DNA from: Parcubacteria group bacterium
GTDB taxonomy: Bacteria > Patescibacteria > Paceibacteria > UBA9973 > UBA2103
NCBI GenBank assembly: GCA_028286605.1
Contig: JAQBRE010000002.1
Location: 248,001 to 312,000, forward strand
DNA length: 64,000 nucleotides
Reading direction: 5' to 3'
The notes beneath the pieces were generated by a model. It ran no database searches. It was given only the letters and a program-made list of their open reading frames with translations, and was not told where the DNA came from. The position numbers and the translations under genes were made by a program. This document shows, in pieces, positions 39,158-47,200 of this stretch (its first letter is position 1; each line of letters opens with the position of its first letter).

Positions 39158-39991
39158 ATGAGCTTGCGACCACTTAGAAAGAAGCATCACGTGCTGTATT
39201 ACAGCCATCACGGCCGGCCGCCTCGGCCGGTGCATATCGTGCATCGCTTCGCGATGCCTATCGTTGTACCGCTCTTGCTCGTGCTTGGCAGTGCTTTCAT
39301 CGCCACCGGATACTTCGTCGTGCCGAGTTCGTATGCGGCAGAAGGTGCGCGGTTGCTCGCTGCGCTCGGCGCGTCGCTTCTGCGTCTTCTCATCGCGTTC
39401 GTGCTCTCGCTGCTTGTTGGAATCCCGCTCGGCCTCTGGGCCGAGCGAAGCCGTCGCGCAGAAAGCATTCTTCTTCCCGTATTCGATGTACTGGAGTCGA
39501 TGCCAGTGCTCGCATTCTTTCCCGTTATCATTTTGTTCTTCTTGCATGCAGGATTACTCGAAGGCGCAGCGATATTCATCATCTTCTTCAGCATGGTATG
39601 GAGCATCGCCTTCAGCGTAGTGGGCGGATTGAAACAGATTCCTGCAGATGTGAAAGCAGTGGGGAAGATCTTCGGACTCACGCGCTGGCAGCGCTTCCGT
39701 GAAATTCTGTTGCCTGCGCTCTTTCCGGCAACACTCACCGGTTCCATCCTCGCACTTGCTGCGGGTTGGAATATCGTGATCGTTTCGGAAGCATTGCACG
39801 CGTATTCGCCGCATGCCGCACAGGCGCACGACTTGTTCGGCCTGGGCAGCATCATCGTCGCGGCATCGGTAGGTGGCCAGAATGCACTGCTCGTTTCTGC
39901 GATGCTCCTTCTTGTGATTACTATCGCGCTGGTGAACCTGTTTATATGGCAGCCGCTTCTTGCGCATGCTGAGCGCTTTAAATTTGAATAA
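39158..39991 (+). CDS. ABC transporter permease (NitT/TauT-type)
   Basis: A 277-residue, six-helix permease of the SsuC/TauC group, with RLLIAFVLSLLVGIPLGLWA, LESMPVLAFFPVIILFF and the ATPase-contact EAA loop AVGKIFGLTRWQRFREILLP. Family members import sulfonates, taurine, nitrate or similar. No substrate-binding protein is adjacent. A His/Arg-rich N-terminus (RKKHHVLYYSHHGRPPRP) precedes the first helix. ATG 39158 is chosen because longer frames overlap the small membrane-protein gene. Confidence 0.88.
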   Translation: MSLRPLRKKHHVLYYSHHGRPPRPVHIVHRFAMPIVVPLLLVLGSAFIATGYFVVPSSYAAEGARLLAALGASLLRLLIAFVLSLLVGIPLGLWAERSRRAESILLPVFDVLESMPVLAFFPVIILFFLHAGLLEGAAIFIIFFSMVWSIAFSVVGGLKQIPADVKAVGKIFGLTRWQRFREILLPALFPATLTGSILALAAGWNIVIVSEALHAYSPHAAQAHDLFGLGSIIVAASVGGQNALLVSAMLLLVITIALVNLFIWQPLLAHAERFKFE

Positions 39992-39992
39992 T

Positions 39993-40715
39993 ATGGAAGA
40001 TTCCGCACCCATCCTTTCGTTCGAGGCCGTATCCTTCGGATACGGCCCGCACCTGCCGTCCATACTCACCAATGTGAGCTTCATGCTGAAGCCCGATACC
40101 TTCACGGTTATCGTCGGTCCTTCTGGCGGCGGCAAATCTACGCTGCTGCGTTTGGCATCGAGGCTCGACGTCCCTACGAGCGGCACGGTGAAAAATACCG
40201 CCCGCACGCGCATGATCTTCCAGAATGCGGCACTGCTTCCGTGGAAGACCGCACTTCAGAATGTACTCGTCGGCACGACGGATCTTCCTGGTACACCTGC
40301 AGAGAAAAAGGCGCGCGCTCTCGCTGCACTTGCTGAAATGAGTCTTACCGAACACGCGAACAAGACGCCACGCGAGCTTTCGGGCGGGCAGCGTCAGCGT
40401 GTGGGTATCGCACGTGCACTCGTTTCAGAGCCACAGTTCCTTCTTCTGGATGAACCGTTCTCTGCACTCGATTTCGAAACCGCAGAAAAGCTTTCACAGG
40501 AAGTACTCGCCATCTTCAACAAGAAGGGAATCACGATGCTCATGGTTTCGCATAGTATCGAAGATGCGGTGCTCCTTGCTGATGAAATCCTCGTCTGTGC
40601 GGGCGGCACGATCGCGGATCACGTTGTCGTTCCCATGCCGCGTCCGCGCAATCGCACGGATGCGCAGGTTCTCGCGCTCATTGCGCAGGTACGGAAGTTC
40701 ATTCCTGAATCATAA
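39993..40715 (+). CDS. ABC transporter ATP-binding protein (NitT/TauT-type)
   Basis: The 240-residue ATPase partners the permease just upstream (1 nt after its stop). Walker A GPSGGGKST, Q-loop MIFQNAALLPWKTALQN, signature LSGGQRQRVGIARAL, Walker B FLLLDEPFSALD and the switch His in VSHSIEDAVLLAD are intact, so it should be active. SsuB/TauB-like sequence suggests import of small anions or vitamins; the substrate is open. The next gene (Gdt1-like) starts 2 nt after its stop. Confidence 0.92.
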   Translation: MEDSAPILSFEAVSFGYGPHLPSILTNVSFMLKPDTFTVIVGPSGGGKSTLLRLASRLDVPTSGTVKNTARTRMIFQNAALLPWKTALQNVLVGTTDLPGTPAEKKARALAALAEMSLTEHANKTPRELSGGQRQRVGIARALVSEPQFLLLDEPFSALDFETAEKLSQEVLAIFNKKGITMLMVSHSIEDAVLLADEILVCAGGTIADHVVVPMPRPRNRTDAQVLALIAQVRKFIPES

Positions 40716-40717
40716 GC

Positions 40718-41317
40718 ATGCATCTATTCAGTCTTTCGCTTCCGATCATCCTTTCGACATTCGGCATCATATTCATTTCGGAACTTCCCGATAAGACCGC
40801 ACTCGCTTCGCTTGTGCTCGCCACGCGATATAAAGCGCATGAAGTGATAACCGGCGCATGGCTCGCGATGCTCGTGCAGACCATAGTTGCCGTTACGGCA
40901 GGAGGCTTGCTCGCGTTCCTTCCTGCACGGCCCGTGCATATCGTGGCGGGAATCGGCTTCTTCATATTTTCGTACTTGGCGTTCACTCGTAAGGAAGAAG
41001 TCGACCTCGTGAAGGAAGAGGATAAGGTGCATGCAGAAACACATCGCCCGGCATGGGTGGCGAGCCTTCTTGTAGTGTTCGCTGCAGAGTGGGGAGATCT
41101 TTCCCAGCTTGCCACCGCAGGTCTCGCCGCACATACGGCATCACCGCTTTCCGTGGGTATCGGTGCTGTGCTCGGGCTGTGGGCAGTTATCGCGATTGCC
41201 GCGCTCGTGGGCGGCCAGCTTAATAAGGTTCTCACTCCAAAGCGCCTTAACATCCTCAGCGGAACGCTCTTCGCGCTCGTTGGCGCGTTCATGTTCTTCT
41301 CTGCGTTGACAGCGTAA
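40718..41317 (+). CDS. Gdt1/TMEM165 (UPF0016) family cation transporter
   Basis: A 199-residue protein with six to seven helices in two inverted halves, each with an ExxD motif: ISELPDKTALASL near the start and AAEWGDLSQLATAGL in the second half. These E-x-G/P-D-[KL]-[TS] motifs define UPF0016, members of which move Mn2+ or Ca2+ out of the cytoplasm. The central acidic loop (KEEVDLVKEEDK) is long. It is transcriptionally linked to the ABC pair upstream. A promoter for a possible small RNA begins in its last codons. Confidence 0.92.
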   Translation: MHLFSLSLPIILSTFGIIFISELPDKTALASLVLATRYKAHEVITGAWLAMLVQTIVAVTAGGLLAFLPARPVHIVAGIGFFIFSYLAFTRKEEVDLVKEEDKVHAETHRPAWVASLLVVFAAEWGDLSQLATAGLAAHTASPLSVGIGAVLGLWAVIAIAALVGGQLNKVLTPKRLNILSGTLFALVGAFMFFSALTA

Positions 41318-41334
41318 GTCGGGAGGATTATTAT
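41306..41334 (+). promoter_or_regulatory. promoter in the end of the Gdt1-like gene
   Basis: TTGACA (41306-41311), exactly 17-nt spacer, TATTAT (41329-41334). No coding start follows before the terminator at 41387-41418. Confidence 0.6.
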
Positions 41335-41340
41335 AATCAA

Positions 41341-41420
41341 CGACAACTCCTTCATTCATTTGGCTTAAAATCCAAGCGAGGGTAGAACAGACAACCGGCC
41401 GAAAGGCCGGTTGTCTGTTT
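41341..41420 (+). ncRNA. candidate small RNA (promoter-to-terminator, no ORF)
   Basis: Between a near-consensus promoter and a 14-bp terminator there are about 80 nt without a start codon. TTGG-N8-CCAA can form a small hairpin, and the 3' end is the terminator ACAGACAACCGGCC / GGCCGGTTGTCTGT with GAAA loop and TTT. No known RNA family recognised. Confidence 0.4.
41387..41418 (+). terminator. terminator
   Basis: 14-bp perfect stem around a GAAA loop, then TT; ends the candidate small RNA or the Gdt1 operon. Confidence 0.88.
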
Positions 41421-41490
41421 ATATAAACTCAGGAAAACTTTATTTTCTCTTTAAGACTCCTTGAACACCTATTTCATATACTCAAGCTTC

Positions 41491-41557
41491 GCCGGTGGCT
41501 TGGAGCGAGGAAGGAGTTGTCATTCTACTCTCGAGAGTCCGATTCTCTCCACCGGCT
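41491..41557 (+). tRNA. tRNA-like element, CAT anticodon, short D region (possible pseudo-tRNA)
   Basis: Acceptor GCCGGTG/CACCGGC (7 bp), T arm GAGAG-TCCGATT-CTCTC, and an anticodon arm GAGTT-GTCATTC-TACTC (CAT) can be drawn, but the D region offers only about 3 bp, one anticodon-stem pair is T-T and the variable region is 2 nt. At 67 nt it is shorter than a normal tRNA. It shares the CAT anticodon with the odd tRNA at 13607. Confidence 0.4.
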
Positions 41558-41578
41558 TAGTTGGTATACTTCCTGTAC

Positions 41579-42349
41579 ATGGAAATAGATCGTCACAAGA
41601 ATCAATTCGGCAATCAGGCAGAGAACTATACGAAATATCGTAGGCCATACGATATAGACGTACATGATCTGTTTTCTTCGCTACTTTCGAAAAGCGCTAC
41701 AAAGATTCTAGATATTGCTTGTGGTACAGGGAAGTCTACAGAACCTCTCGTAAAGAATGGGCTTGAAGTCTTCGGAGTCGATATCGACCCATTAATGATT
41801 GAAGAGGCAAAGAAACAGGCAGAACTAAAGAATCTGACGATTCAATACTCGGTTGCAGAAGTTGAGCATCTTCCGTTCGAAGATGACTACTTCGATGCGA
41901 TAACTGTCGGAACCGCATTCCATTGGTTTGTTAATAAAACAGCTATGGATGAAATAAAACGCATTCTGAAGAAAGATGGATTGTTCTTTGTATTTTGGAC
42001 TCTCACAACCAAAGATGTGCCGGAAGAAGATTCGATCCCGTCTGAGATATTCAAATCATTTAACTGGGAGAAAGTTCCCGTTGAGCTACGAAATCTCGAA
42101 CACATTTCTGAGTTTCTAAAACAGAATGAGTTGGAGAATGTTTCCACGGCTCGTTTACCATTCACGCATAACGATACGGTCGAAGACCAGGTCGGCTTGA
42201 TGAAAACGGCTTCAAGCTACGAAGTGCTTTCAGAAGAAGATAAAGTCCGCTTCATAGATGCGATTCGAGCTGCTCTCACGAAGAACCTTGGTACTCGCGA
42301 GTACTTCACCTATGAGGAAGAGATACAGGTTTGCTACGGATTCAAATAA
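41579..42349 (+). CDS. class I SAM-dependent methyltransferase
   Basis: A 256-residue methyltransferase with motif I ILDIACGTGKSTEPL, motif II GVDIDPLMIEEAKKQAEL, and FEDDYFDAITVGTAFHWFVN, the pattern of Methyltransf_11/trans-aconitate-type enzymes. Substrate unknown. ATG 41579 is preferred: TATACT (41565-41570) lies 8 nt upstream. The GNAT gene follows after 2 nt, so a two-gene operon is likely. AT-rich relative to neighbours. Confidence 0.92.
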   Translation: MEIDRHKNQFGNQAENYTKYRRPYDIDVHDLFSSLLSKSATKILDIACGTGKSTEPLVKNGLEVFGVDIDPLMIEEAKKQAELKNLTIQYSVAEVEHLPFEDDYFDAITVGTAFHWFVNKTAMDEIKRILKKDGLFFVFWTLTTKDVPEEDSIPSEIFKSFNWEKVPVELRNLEHISEFLKQNELENVSTARLPFTHNDTVEDQVGLMKTASSYEVLSEEDKVRFIDAIRAALTKNLGTREYFTYEEEIQVCYGFK

Positions 42350-42351
42350 CT

Positions 42352-42804
42352 ATGTTTACTCTACGACAAGCGACACCAGAAGACTTAGATTTTCTATTCA
42401 AAGTCTCAACAGAAGCGATGAAGCCTGTCGCAGAGATGTCTGAAGCGCTTGAGGAAAAGAGTACGCAAGAACGGCTAGCTGAATATAAAGAAAAGTTCGT
42501 TCCTGAAGAAATTGAAGTAATTCAGCATTATGGGGAAGATGTTGGAAGGCTCCGTGTCGTTCGGTCTGCTGATTCTATCTATATAGGAGGAATTCAGATC
42601 CTCCCTGAGTTCCAGAACAAAGGAATCGGAACCGCTCTGTTCACTGAACTCATTGAGGAATCAAAGCGGTCGAATCTCCCGATAGTTTTGGAAGTCCATG
42701 ATGTAAATACGCGAGCAATATCCTTCTATAAGAAACTTGGCTTCGAGGAAGGCGAGAAAGTGAAAGACCAGACGGTTATGAGATACCTCCCAAACCAAGC
42801 TTGA
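42352..42804 (+). CDS. GNAT-family N-acetyltransferase
   Basis: A 150-residue GNAT: FTLRQATPEDLDFLFKVS, IYIGGIQILPEFQNKGIGTA (motif A with Q-x-x-G-x-G) and NTRAISFYKKLGFEEGEKVK (motif B) are all present. It would acetylate an amine on a small molecule or protein. It starts 2 nt after the methyltransferase stop. Confidence 0.92.
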   Translation: MFTLRQATPEDLDFLFKVSTEAMKPVAEMSEALEEKSTQERLAEYKEKFVPEEIEVIQHYGEDVGRLRVVRSADSIYIGGIQILPEFQNKGIGTALFTELIEESKRSNLPIVLEVHDVNTRAISFYKKLGFEEGEKVKDQTVMRYLPNQA

Positions 42805-42825
42805 TTTTGCTATAGTGTGCGCATC

Positions 42826-43692
42826 ATGACGTACCAAGTGCTGCTTTTCTATAAATATGTGACCGTTGAAGATCCGAAGGCTCTGGCTAATCGGGTACGT
42901 GGCCTCGCAACTAAGTACGACCTGCTTGGCCGTGCGCTTATCGCCGAAGAAGGAGTAAACGTAACGCTCGAAGGTGAGATCGACGCAACCGAAGCCTTCA
43001 TTCAGGAATTCCTTGCAGACCCGCGCTTCGCAGGCATGCCCGTAAAGCGAAGCATCGGAGACGGTGCTGCATTCGGAAAGCTTGCCGTGAAGGTACGCGA
43101 TCAGATCGTCGGTACCCGCTTCCCGAAAGAGAAAGCAGACCCGCGCGTGAAGACGGCGCCAGCAATCACCCCGGAAGAATTGAAGCGTTGGTTCGAGGAA
43201 GGGGAGGACTTCACTATCGTAGACATGCGTAACGACTATGAATTCAAGTCAGGGCACTTCAAAGGCTCGGTGAATCCGGAACTCGAGAACTCACGTGATC
43301 TTCCTGAAGCGCTTCCGAAGCTCGCACACCTGAAGAACAAGAAAGTCCTCACAGTATGCACCGGCGGCGTACGCTGCGAATCGATGAGCGCATACCTCAT
43401 GAGTGAAGGATTCGAAGACGTGTATCAGCTCGAGAACGGCATGCACGGCTACATGGAGAAATACCCTGGGCAGGATTTCCTTGGCACCTTATATACGTTC
43501 GATCGCCGCAAGGTCATGGATTTCGGCGGCGATCGTGAAGTGATCGGTCGCTGCATGCGCTGCGACGCACCGAGCGAAACCTACTTCAACTGCGCGAATG
43601 ACCTCTGCCATTTGCACTTCATCGCTTGCGAGAATTGCTCGAGCAGCGAAGGTACGTTCTGTTCGGATGCGTGCGTTCTTGTCGCGGCATAA
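42826..43692 (+). CDS. trhO: tRNA uridine(34) hydroxylase TrhO (rhodanese, UPF0176)
   Basis: The 288-residue protein has the N-terminal acylphosphatase-like region (YQVLLFYKYVTVEDP), the rhodanese domain with catalytic Cys in CTGGVRCE, and the C-terminal Cys-rich segment (RCMRCDAPSETYFNCANDLC) of the YceA/TrhO family. TrhO hydroxylates U34 of certain tRNAs. TATAGT (42811-42816) lies 9 nt before ATG 42826; an in-frame ATG at 42817 would lie only 1 nt after that box. Confidence 0.92.
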   Translation: MTYQVLLFYKYVTVEDPKALANRVRGLATKYDLLGRALIAEEGVNVTLEGEIDATEAFIQEFLADPRFAGMPVKRSIGDGAAFGKLAVKVRDQIVGTRFPKEKADPRVKTAPAITPEELKRWFEEGEDFTIVDMRNDYEFKSGHFKGSVNPELENSRDLPEALPKLAHLKNKKVLTVCTGGVRCESMSAYLMSEGFEDVYQLENGMHGYMEKYPGQDFLGTLYTFDRRKVMDFGGDREVIGRCMRCDAPSETYFNCANDLCHLHFIACENCSSSEGTFCSDACVLVAA

Positions 43693-43750
43693 AGATTTCA
43701 AAATAAGCGCAAAGTCCATGATAGGATTTTCTTATAATCCTTGAATAGAC

Positions 43751-44194
43751 ATGAGCTACGACCTTACGATATACAAATCAAAATTAGGGCGCCCGGAAGC
43801 TGAAGAGGTCTTTCAAATGATGGATGCCGAGGAGCAAGCCATAGTACAAGGTACCTATTCAGAAATGGCCACAAGCATTCCGTGCAGCAGCATTCTGGAA
43901 AAAATGGAACAGGAGTTTCCTATGAGCACTACTATCTCATCAGAAGATAAGATTGATATTAACCTTGCGTATGGCAGTCTGGGAAAAGATGCTGAGCAAA
44001 TGTTCGTAAGGCTCAATGGGTATTTAAAACAGATGGCTGAGTGTGGTGGATATTATGTTTTTGATTCTCAGACTGGAGAAGCATTTGATCCGAAAGTAAC
44101 TGATTTTGGAGGGACACGAATGTATTCGCACGGCACTAGGGTGCTTCACGACGTAGTACAGGGACACTCTCGATCTATAAAAAGTCGTATATAG
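43751..44194 (+). CDS. hypothetical protein
   Basis: A 147-residue soluble protein, not recognised. MSYDLTIYKSKLGRPEAEEV resembles the start of small bacterial proteins found near toxin or immunity genes, but this is not enough to name it. It contains an acidic/Met-rich helix and a beta-rich C-terminus (GGYYVFDSQTGEAFDP). TATAAT-like boxes precede it within 20 nt. Lower GC than neighbours. Confidence 0.6.
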   Translation: MSYDLTIYKSKLGRPEAEEVFQMMDAEEQAIVQGTYSEMATSIPCSSILEKMEQEFPMSTTISSEDKIDINLAYGSLGKDAEQMFVRLNGYLKQMAECGGYYVFDSQTGEAFDPKVTDFGGTRMYSHGTRVLHDVVQGHSRSIKSRI

Positions 44195-44216
44195 GTTTGT
44201 ACTTGCTGTAGCTACT

Positions 44217-44423
44217 ATGATTTTACTATTGGCAATAGTATGTTTTGCACTTAGCATCATTTCCTTCATTGCATATAAAAATAATGGCGCTCTATCTTTA
44301 GTGCAAATCTCAGGCAGTCTAGTATTTTTGGGTATCATTGGTATCAGAGTAAGCAAGACCTTTAGGCAAATATTTATGTCCTCCTCACAAGACCTACCCG
44401 CAGCACTATTCTTTCGATCATAA
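44217..44423 (+). CDS. small two-helix membrane protein, hypothetical
   Basis: A 68-residue frame with two hydrophobic helices (LLLAIVCFALSIISFIAY and SLVQISGSLVFLGIIGI) and a basic tail. It ends exactly where the marR promoter begins. Possibly coexpressed with the preceding hypothetical gene (22-nt gap). Support is only composition and length. Confidence 0.42.
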   Translation: MILLLAIVCFALSIISFIAYKNNGALSLVQISGSLVFLGIIGIRVSKTFRQIFMSSSQDLPAALFFRS

Positions 44424-44474
44424 TTGACCTTCATTCGCATTTCATATATACTTAGCTATGCTAACTATTAGCAT
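44424..44474 (+). promoter_or_regulatory. promoter and operator of the MarR-efflux operon
   Basis: TTGACC (44424-44429), 17-nt spacer, TATACT (44447-44452), then a perfect inverted repeat ATGCTAA-CTA-TTAGCAT (44458-44474) ending one base before the marR ATG. The repeat sits at the expected transcription start, fitting autorepression by MarR. Confidence 0.78.
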
Positions 44475-44936
44475 ATGGCTGCGAACAAGAAATCCACTAG
44501 GGGTGCGAAAGGAACAGGCTCCGATACGAGCACAGCAGAGATATTCTCGCTGATGTTCGAGATGGGCCGGCTTCTCAAGCACCAAGTTGCGGTAGATGGC
44601 TCCGGACCTTCAACGTACCTGCATCTGGAAACGCTTCGGTATATCCAGGAGGCAGGGAAGCCGGACATGCAGGCGGTCGCAGAATATCTGCGTGTTAAGT
44701 CGCCTTCGGCGACACGCCTGATAGGCGCACTCGTTACGGATGGCCTTCTTGCGCGCGTGCTGGATGCTGATGATCGTCGTCGTGTTCTGCTTACGCTTAC
44801 GCCGAGCGGAAAGCGCATGCTGGATGTGGCGACGCAGACGCGCGCGAAAGCCTTCGCTCGTGTCATCGCGCCGCTTTCCGCCAAGGATCGCGCGGAGTTC
44901 GCCCGTTTGCTTACTATTATCACCAGACGCTCGTAG
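44475..44936 (+). CDS. MarR-family transcriptional regulator
   Basis: The 153-residue protein has the MarR winged helix: LHLETLRYIQEAGKPDMQAV, recognition region YLRVKSPSATRLIGALVTDG, and the wing with LDADDRRRVLLTLTPSGKRM. The charged N-terminus (ANKKSTRGAKG) is an extension. It heads an operon of two membrane-fusion proteins and an EmrB-type MFS pump and probably represses it until a drug-like ligand binds. Confidence 0.95.
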   Translation: MAANKKSTRGAKGTGSDTSTAEIFSLMFEMGRLLKHQVAVDGSGPSTYLHLETLRYIQEAGKPDMQAVAEYLRVKSPSATRLIGALVTDGLLARVLDADDRRRVLLTLTPSGKRMLDVATQTRAKAFARVIAPLSAKDRAEFARLLTIITRRS

Positions 44937-44961
44937 TTTTCTTTCCCTTATACTTTCACCT

Positions 44962-46497
44962 ATGCCCGCTTCACTGAAACAACTTTTTAAACACAAGGCC
45001 GTCCTTATCGCTATCGGCGTCGTCGCTGCTATCGCCGTTGCCAGCCTTGCATACTATTTGATCGCTACGCATGTGCCGGGCTTCTCGTACGTGCAGGCGA
45101 CGAACGGACCGATACATCAGGACATCGTTGCCACCGGCAGCGTTGAACCGGTGCAGAATCCAGACCTCTCTTTCATTGCAGGCGGTCGCGTGACGATGGT
45201 GAACGCAACGGTGGGGCAGCAGGTTTCGGCAGGAACCGTTATCGCGACGCTCGATACGGGCGTTCTTGGCGCACAGCTTCAAGCAGCGCAGGCAGCGCTC
45301 GCTTCCGTTGCGGCGCCCGCGCGTGCCGTTGACGTTGCAGGCGCGCAGAACACAGTCTCTGTGGCGCAGCAGAATCTTGCGAACAGCTTCACGACGTTTC
45401 CGACGACGCTCCTTTCAACCGTAACGAAGGCGCAGGCTGCCGTGAGCCAGACGGACCTCGTCTTCATGTACCCATCGCTTTCTTCGCCGCAGGTTAACTC
45501 TTCCTACGTGAGTGACTATACGGCACGCACGAATATAAATAATGAGCGCGGCATGCTTAATGGCGAGCTCACGGTATGGGAAAACGAGACGGCATCTATA
45601 AATGGCGCAACCATTACTACTGCGAATGCTGCAACATATACGCAGGAGGCGATCACGCATCTTTCGCACGTTCGTACCTACCTGAACGATCTCGCGGCAG
45701 CGATTCGCGTGACGCCGGCAACACAGCAGACTACTCAGACGCAGCTCAATGCAGCCCTTACGGCCGCAACCAGCGCGCGCGATAGCATCGATGCGCTTAC
45801 GCTCTCGCTGCAGAACACGCAGCAGTCCTTCGCGACCAACCAGCTTGCCGTACAGGCAGCGCAGGATGCGCTGAATCAGAAGAATGCCGGTGCAACGCCA
45901 CAGGCCATCGCCGTACAGCAGGCACAGGTTGCTGCAGCTGCTGCGCAGCTGCGCCAGGCTGAAATCATCGCGCCATTCTCGGGCGTGGTCGGAGCCGTAG
46001 CCGTGAAGCCAGGTGACGTAGTTCCTGCGAATACGGTTGCTGTATCGCTCATTCCTTCCGGCAGCTATCAAGTTGAGGCGCAGCTTTCGGAACTCGAGAT
46101 GTCTAAACTCGCGACGGGGGATACGGTGGATGTGACGCTCGACGCCTACGGCGCCTCGCGTCCCTTCACCGGAACCGTCGCATCGATAGCGACCGCACCG
46201 GTCGCGGTGAACAATATCCCTTCGTACAAGGTCGTGGTCGTACTCGATACGAAAGATCCTGCCGTAACAGTAGGCATGCACGCGAACCTCACCATTCATG
46301 CGGGAAGCAAGACGAGCGCGCTGGTGATACCGAAGAGCGCAGTGATTACGAGCGGTAATCAGTCGTTCGTTATCAAGAAGGAAGGAAATGGAAGTGCACG
46401 CGTACCGGTAACGCTTGGCCTTGAAGGCATCGATACGGTGGAGGTGGTTTCCGGTCTTTCCGCAGGCGACAGCGTCGCGCGCATCGGCGGTCAATAA
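44962..46497 (+). CDS. HlyD-family membrane-fusion (adaptor) protein
   Basis: A 511-residue protein: a single N-terminal membrane helix (VLIAIGVVAAIAVASLAYYL), a lipoyl half (GRVTMVNATVGQQVSAGTVI), a very long Ala/Gln/Thr-rich helical hairpin (about 110-320), the second lipoyl half (IIAPFSGVVGAVAVKPGDVV) and a beta-barrel end. Such adaptors link inner-membrane pumps to the outside. The helical hairpin is longer than in EmrA. TATACT at 44949-44954 lies 7 nt before the ATG, so it may also be transcribed separately from marR. Confidence 0.9.
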   Translation: MPASLKQLFKHKAVLIAIGVVAAIAVASLAYYLIATHVPGFSYVQATNGPIHQDIVATGSVEPVQNPDLSFIAGGRVTMVNATVGQQVSAGTVIATLDTGVLGAQLQAAQAALASVAAPARAVDVAGAQNTVSVAQQNLANSFTTFPTTLLSTVTKAQAAVSQTDLVFMYPSLSSPQVNSSYVSDYTARTNINNERGMLNGELTVWENETASINGATITTANAATYTQEAITHLSHVRTYLNDLAAAIRVTPATQQTTQTQLNAALTAATSARDSIDALTLSLQNTQQSFATNQLAVQAAQDALNQKNAGATPQAIAVQQAQVAAAAAQLRQAEIIAPFSGVVGAVAVKPGDVVPANTVAVSLIPSGSYQVEAQLSELEMSKLATGDTVDVTLDAYGASRPFTGTVASIATAPVAVNNIPSYKVVVVLDTKDPAVTVGMHANLTIHAGSKTSALVIPKSAVITSGNQSFVIKKEGNGSARVPVTLGLEGIDTVEVVSGLSAGDSVARIGGQ

Positions 46498-46518
46498 TTT
46501 TACGAGCATTACATCTAT

Positions 46519-47193
46519 ATGGACGAAGATACCCAGAACAATACGCCAGAAGAAGTGAAGGAAGAGGCTGCGAAGCCCGTGGCTTCGCGCGCGCCGCTCA
46601 TGATAGCTGCAGCGATCGTGCTTATCGTCGGCGGTGCTATCGGCGCACTCGCATACCTTGGCGTATCGAGTCAGCGCGTCAGCATCGATACCTCGCAGAT
46701 TCAAGCACCCGAGATACAGCTCGCACCGACCACGCCGGGTGTACTCAAACAGATGTACGTACAGGCAGGGGATACGATTCCTGCTAACACTGTTGTTGCG
46801 CAGGTGGGTACGGAACTCATCAAGAGCACTTCAGCTGGGCTTGTCATCAGTACGAGCGATCAGGTCGGCGCTATCGTTTCAGCAGCCTCGCCGGTAGCTA
46901 CTATGATTGATCCGACGGCGCTTCGCGTCGTCGGCCAGATTGACGAGAACAAAGGTCTCTCTCGCGTTGCTGTCGGCGATCGCGCTGAGTTCACGGTCGA
47001 TGCATTCGGAAGCCAGAAGTTCGAGGGCGTCGTTGACGAAGTGAGCCCGACCTCGCACGCGGCAGACGTCGTTTTCTCTATCTCAGACAAGCGTCAGGTG
47101 CAGACTTTCGATGTGAAAGTCGCCTACGATCAGACGCAGTATCCGCAGCTGAAGAACGGCATGAGCGCACGTATCTCGGTGTTCACGAAATAA
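46519..47193 (+). CDS. short EmrA/HlyD-like membrane-fusion protein
   Basis: A 224-residue adaptor with an acidic cytoplasmic N-terminus (MDEDTQNNTPEEVKEEAAKP), one membrane helix (APLMIAAAIVLIVGGAIGAL), then a lipoyl/barrel module (GVLKQMYVQAGDTIPANTVV, LRVVGQIDENKGLSRVAVGD) but no helical hairpin. The EmrA-like VDAFG and NGMSARISV strands are present. It lies between the long adaptor and the MFS gene, so the two adaptors may work in one complex. Confidence 0.85.
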   Translation: MDEDTQNNTPEEVKEEAAKPVASRAPLMIAAAIVLIVGGAIGALAYLGVSSQRVSIDTSQIQAPEIQLAPTTPGVLKQMYVQAGDTIPANTVVAQVGTELIKSTSAGLVISTSDQVGAIVSAASPVATMIDPTALRVVGQIDENKGLSRVAVGDRAEFTVDAFGSQKFEGVVDEVSPTSHAADVVFSISDKRQVQTFDVKVAYDQTQYPQLKNGMSARISVFTK

Positions 47194-47200
47194 CCCCCTT

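Noticed and set aside
45415..46704. A 429-codon open frame on the minus strand opposite the efflux adaptor genes
   Set aside because: Its translation is Arg/His/Cys-rich with no domain, and it is fully opposite two well-supported HlyD-family genes; it is a composition shadow.
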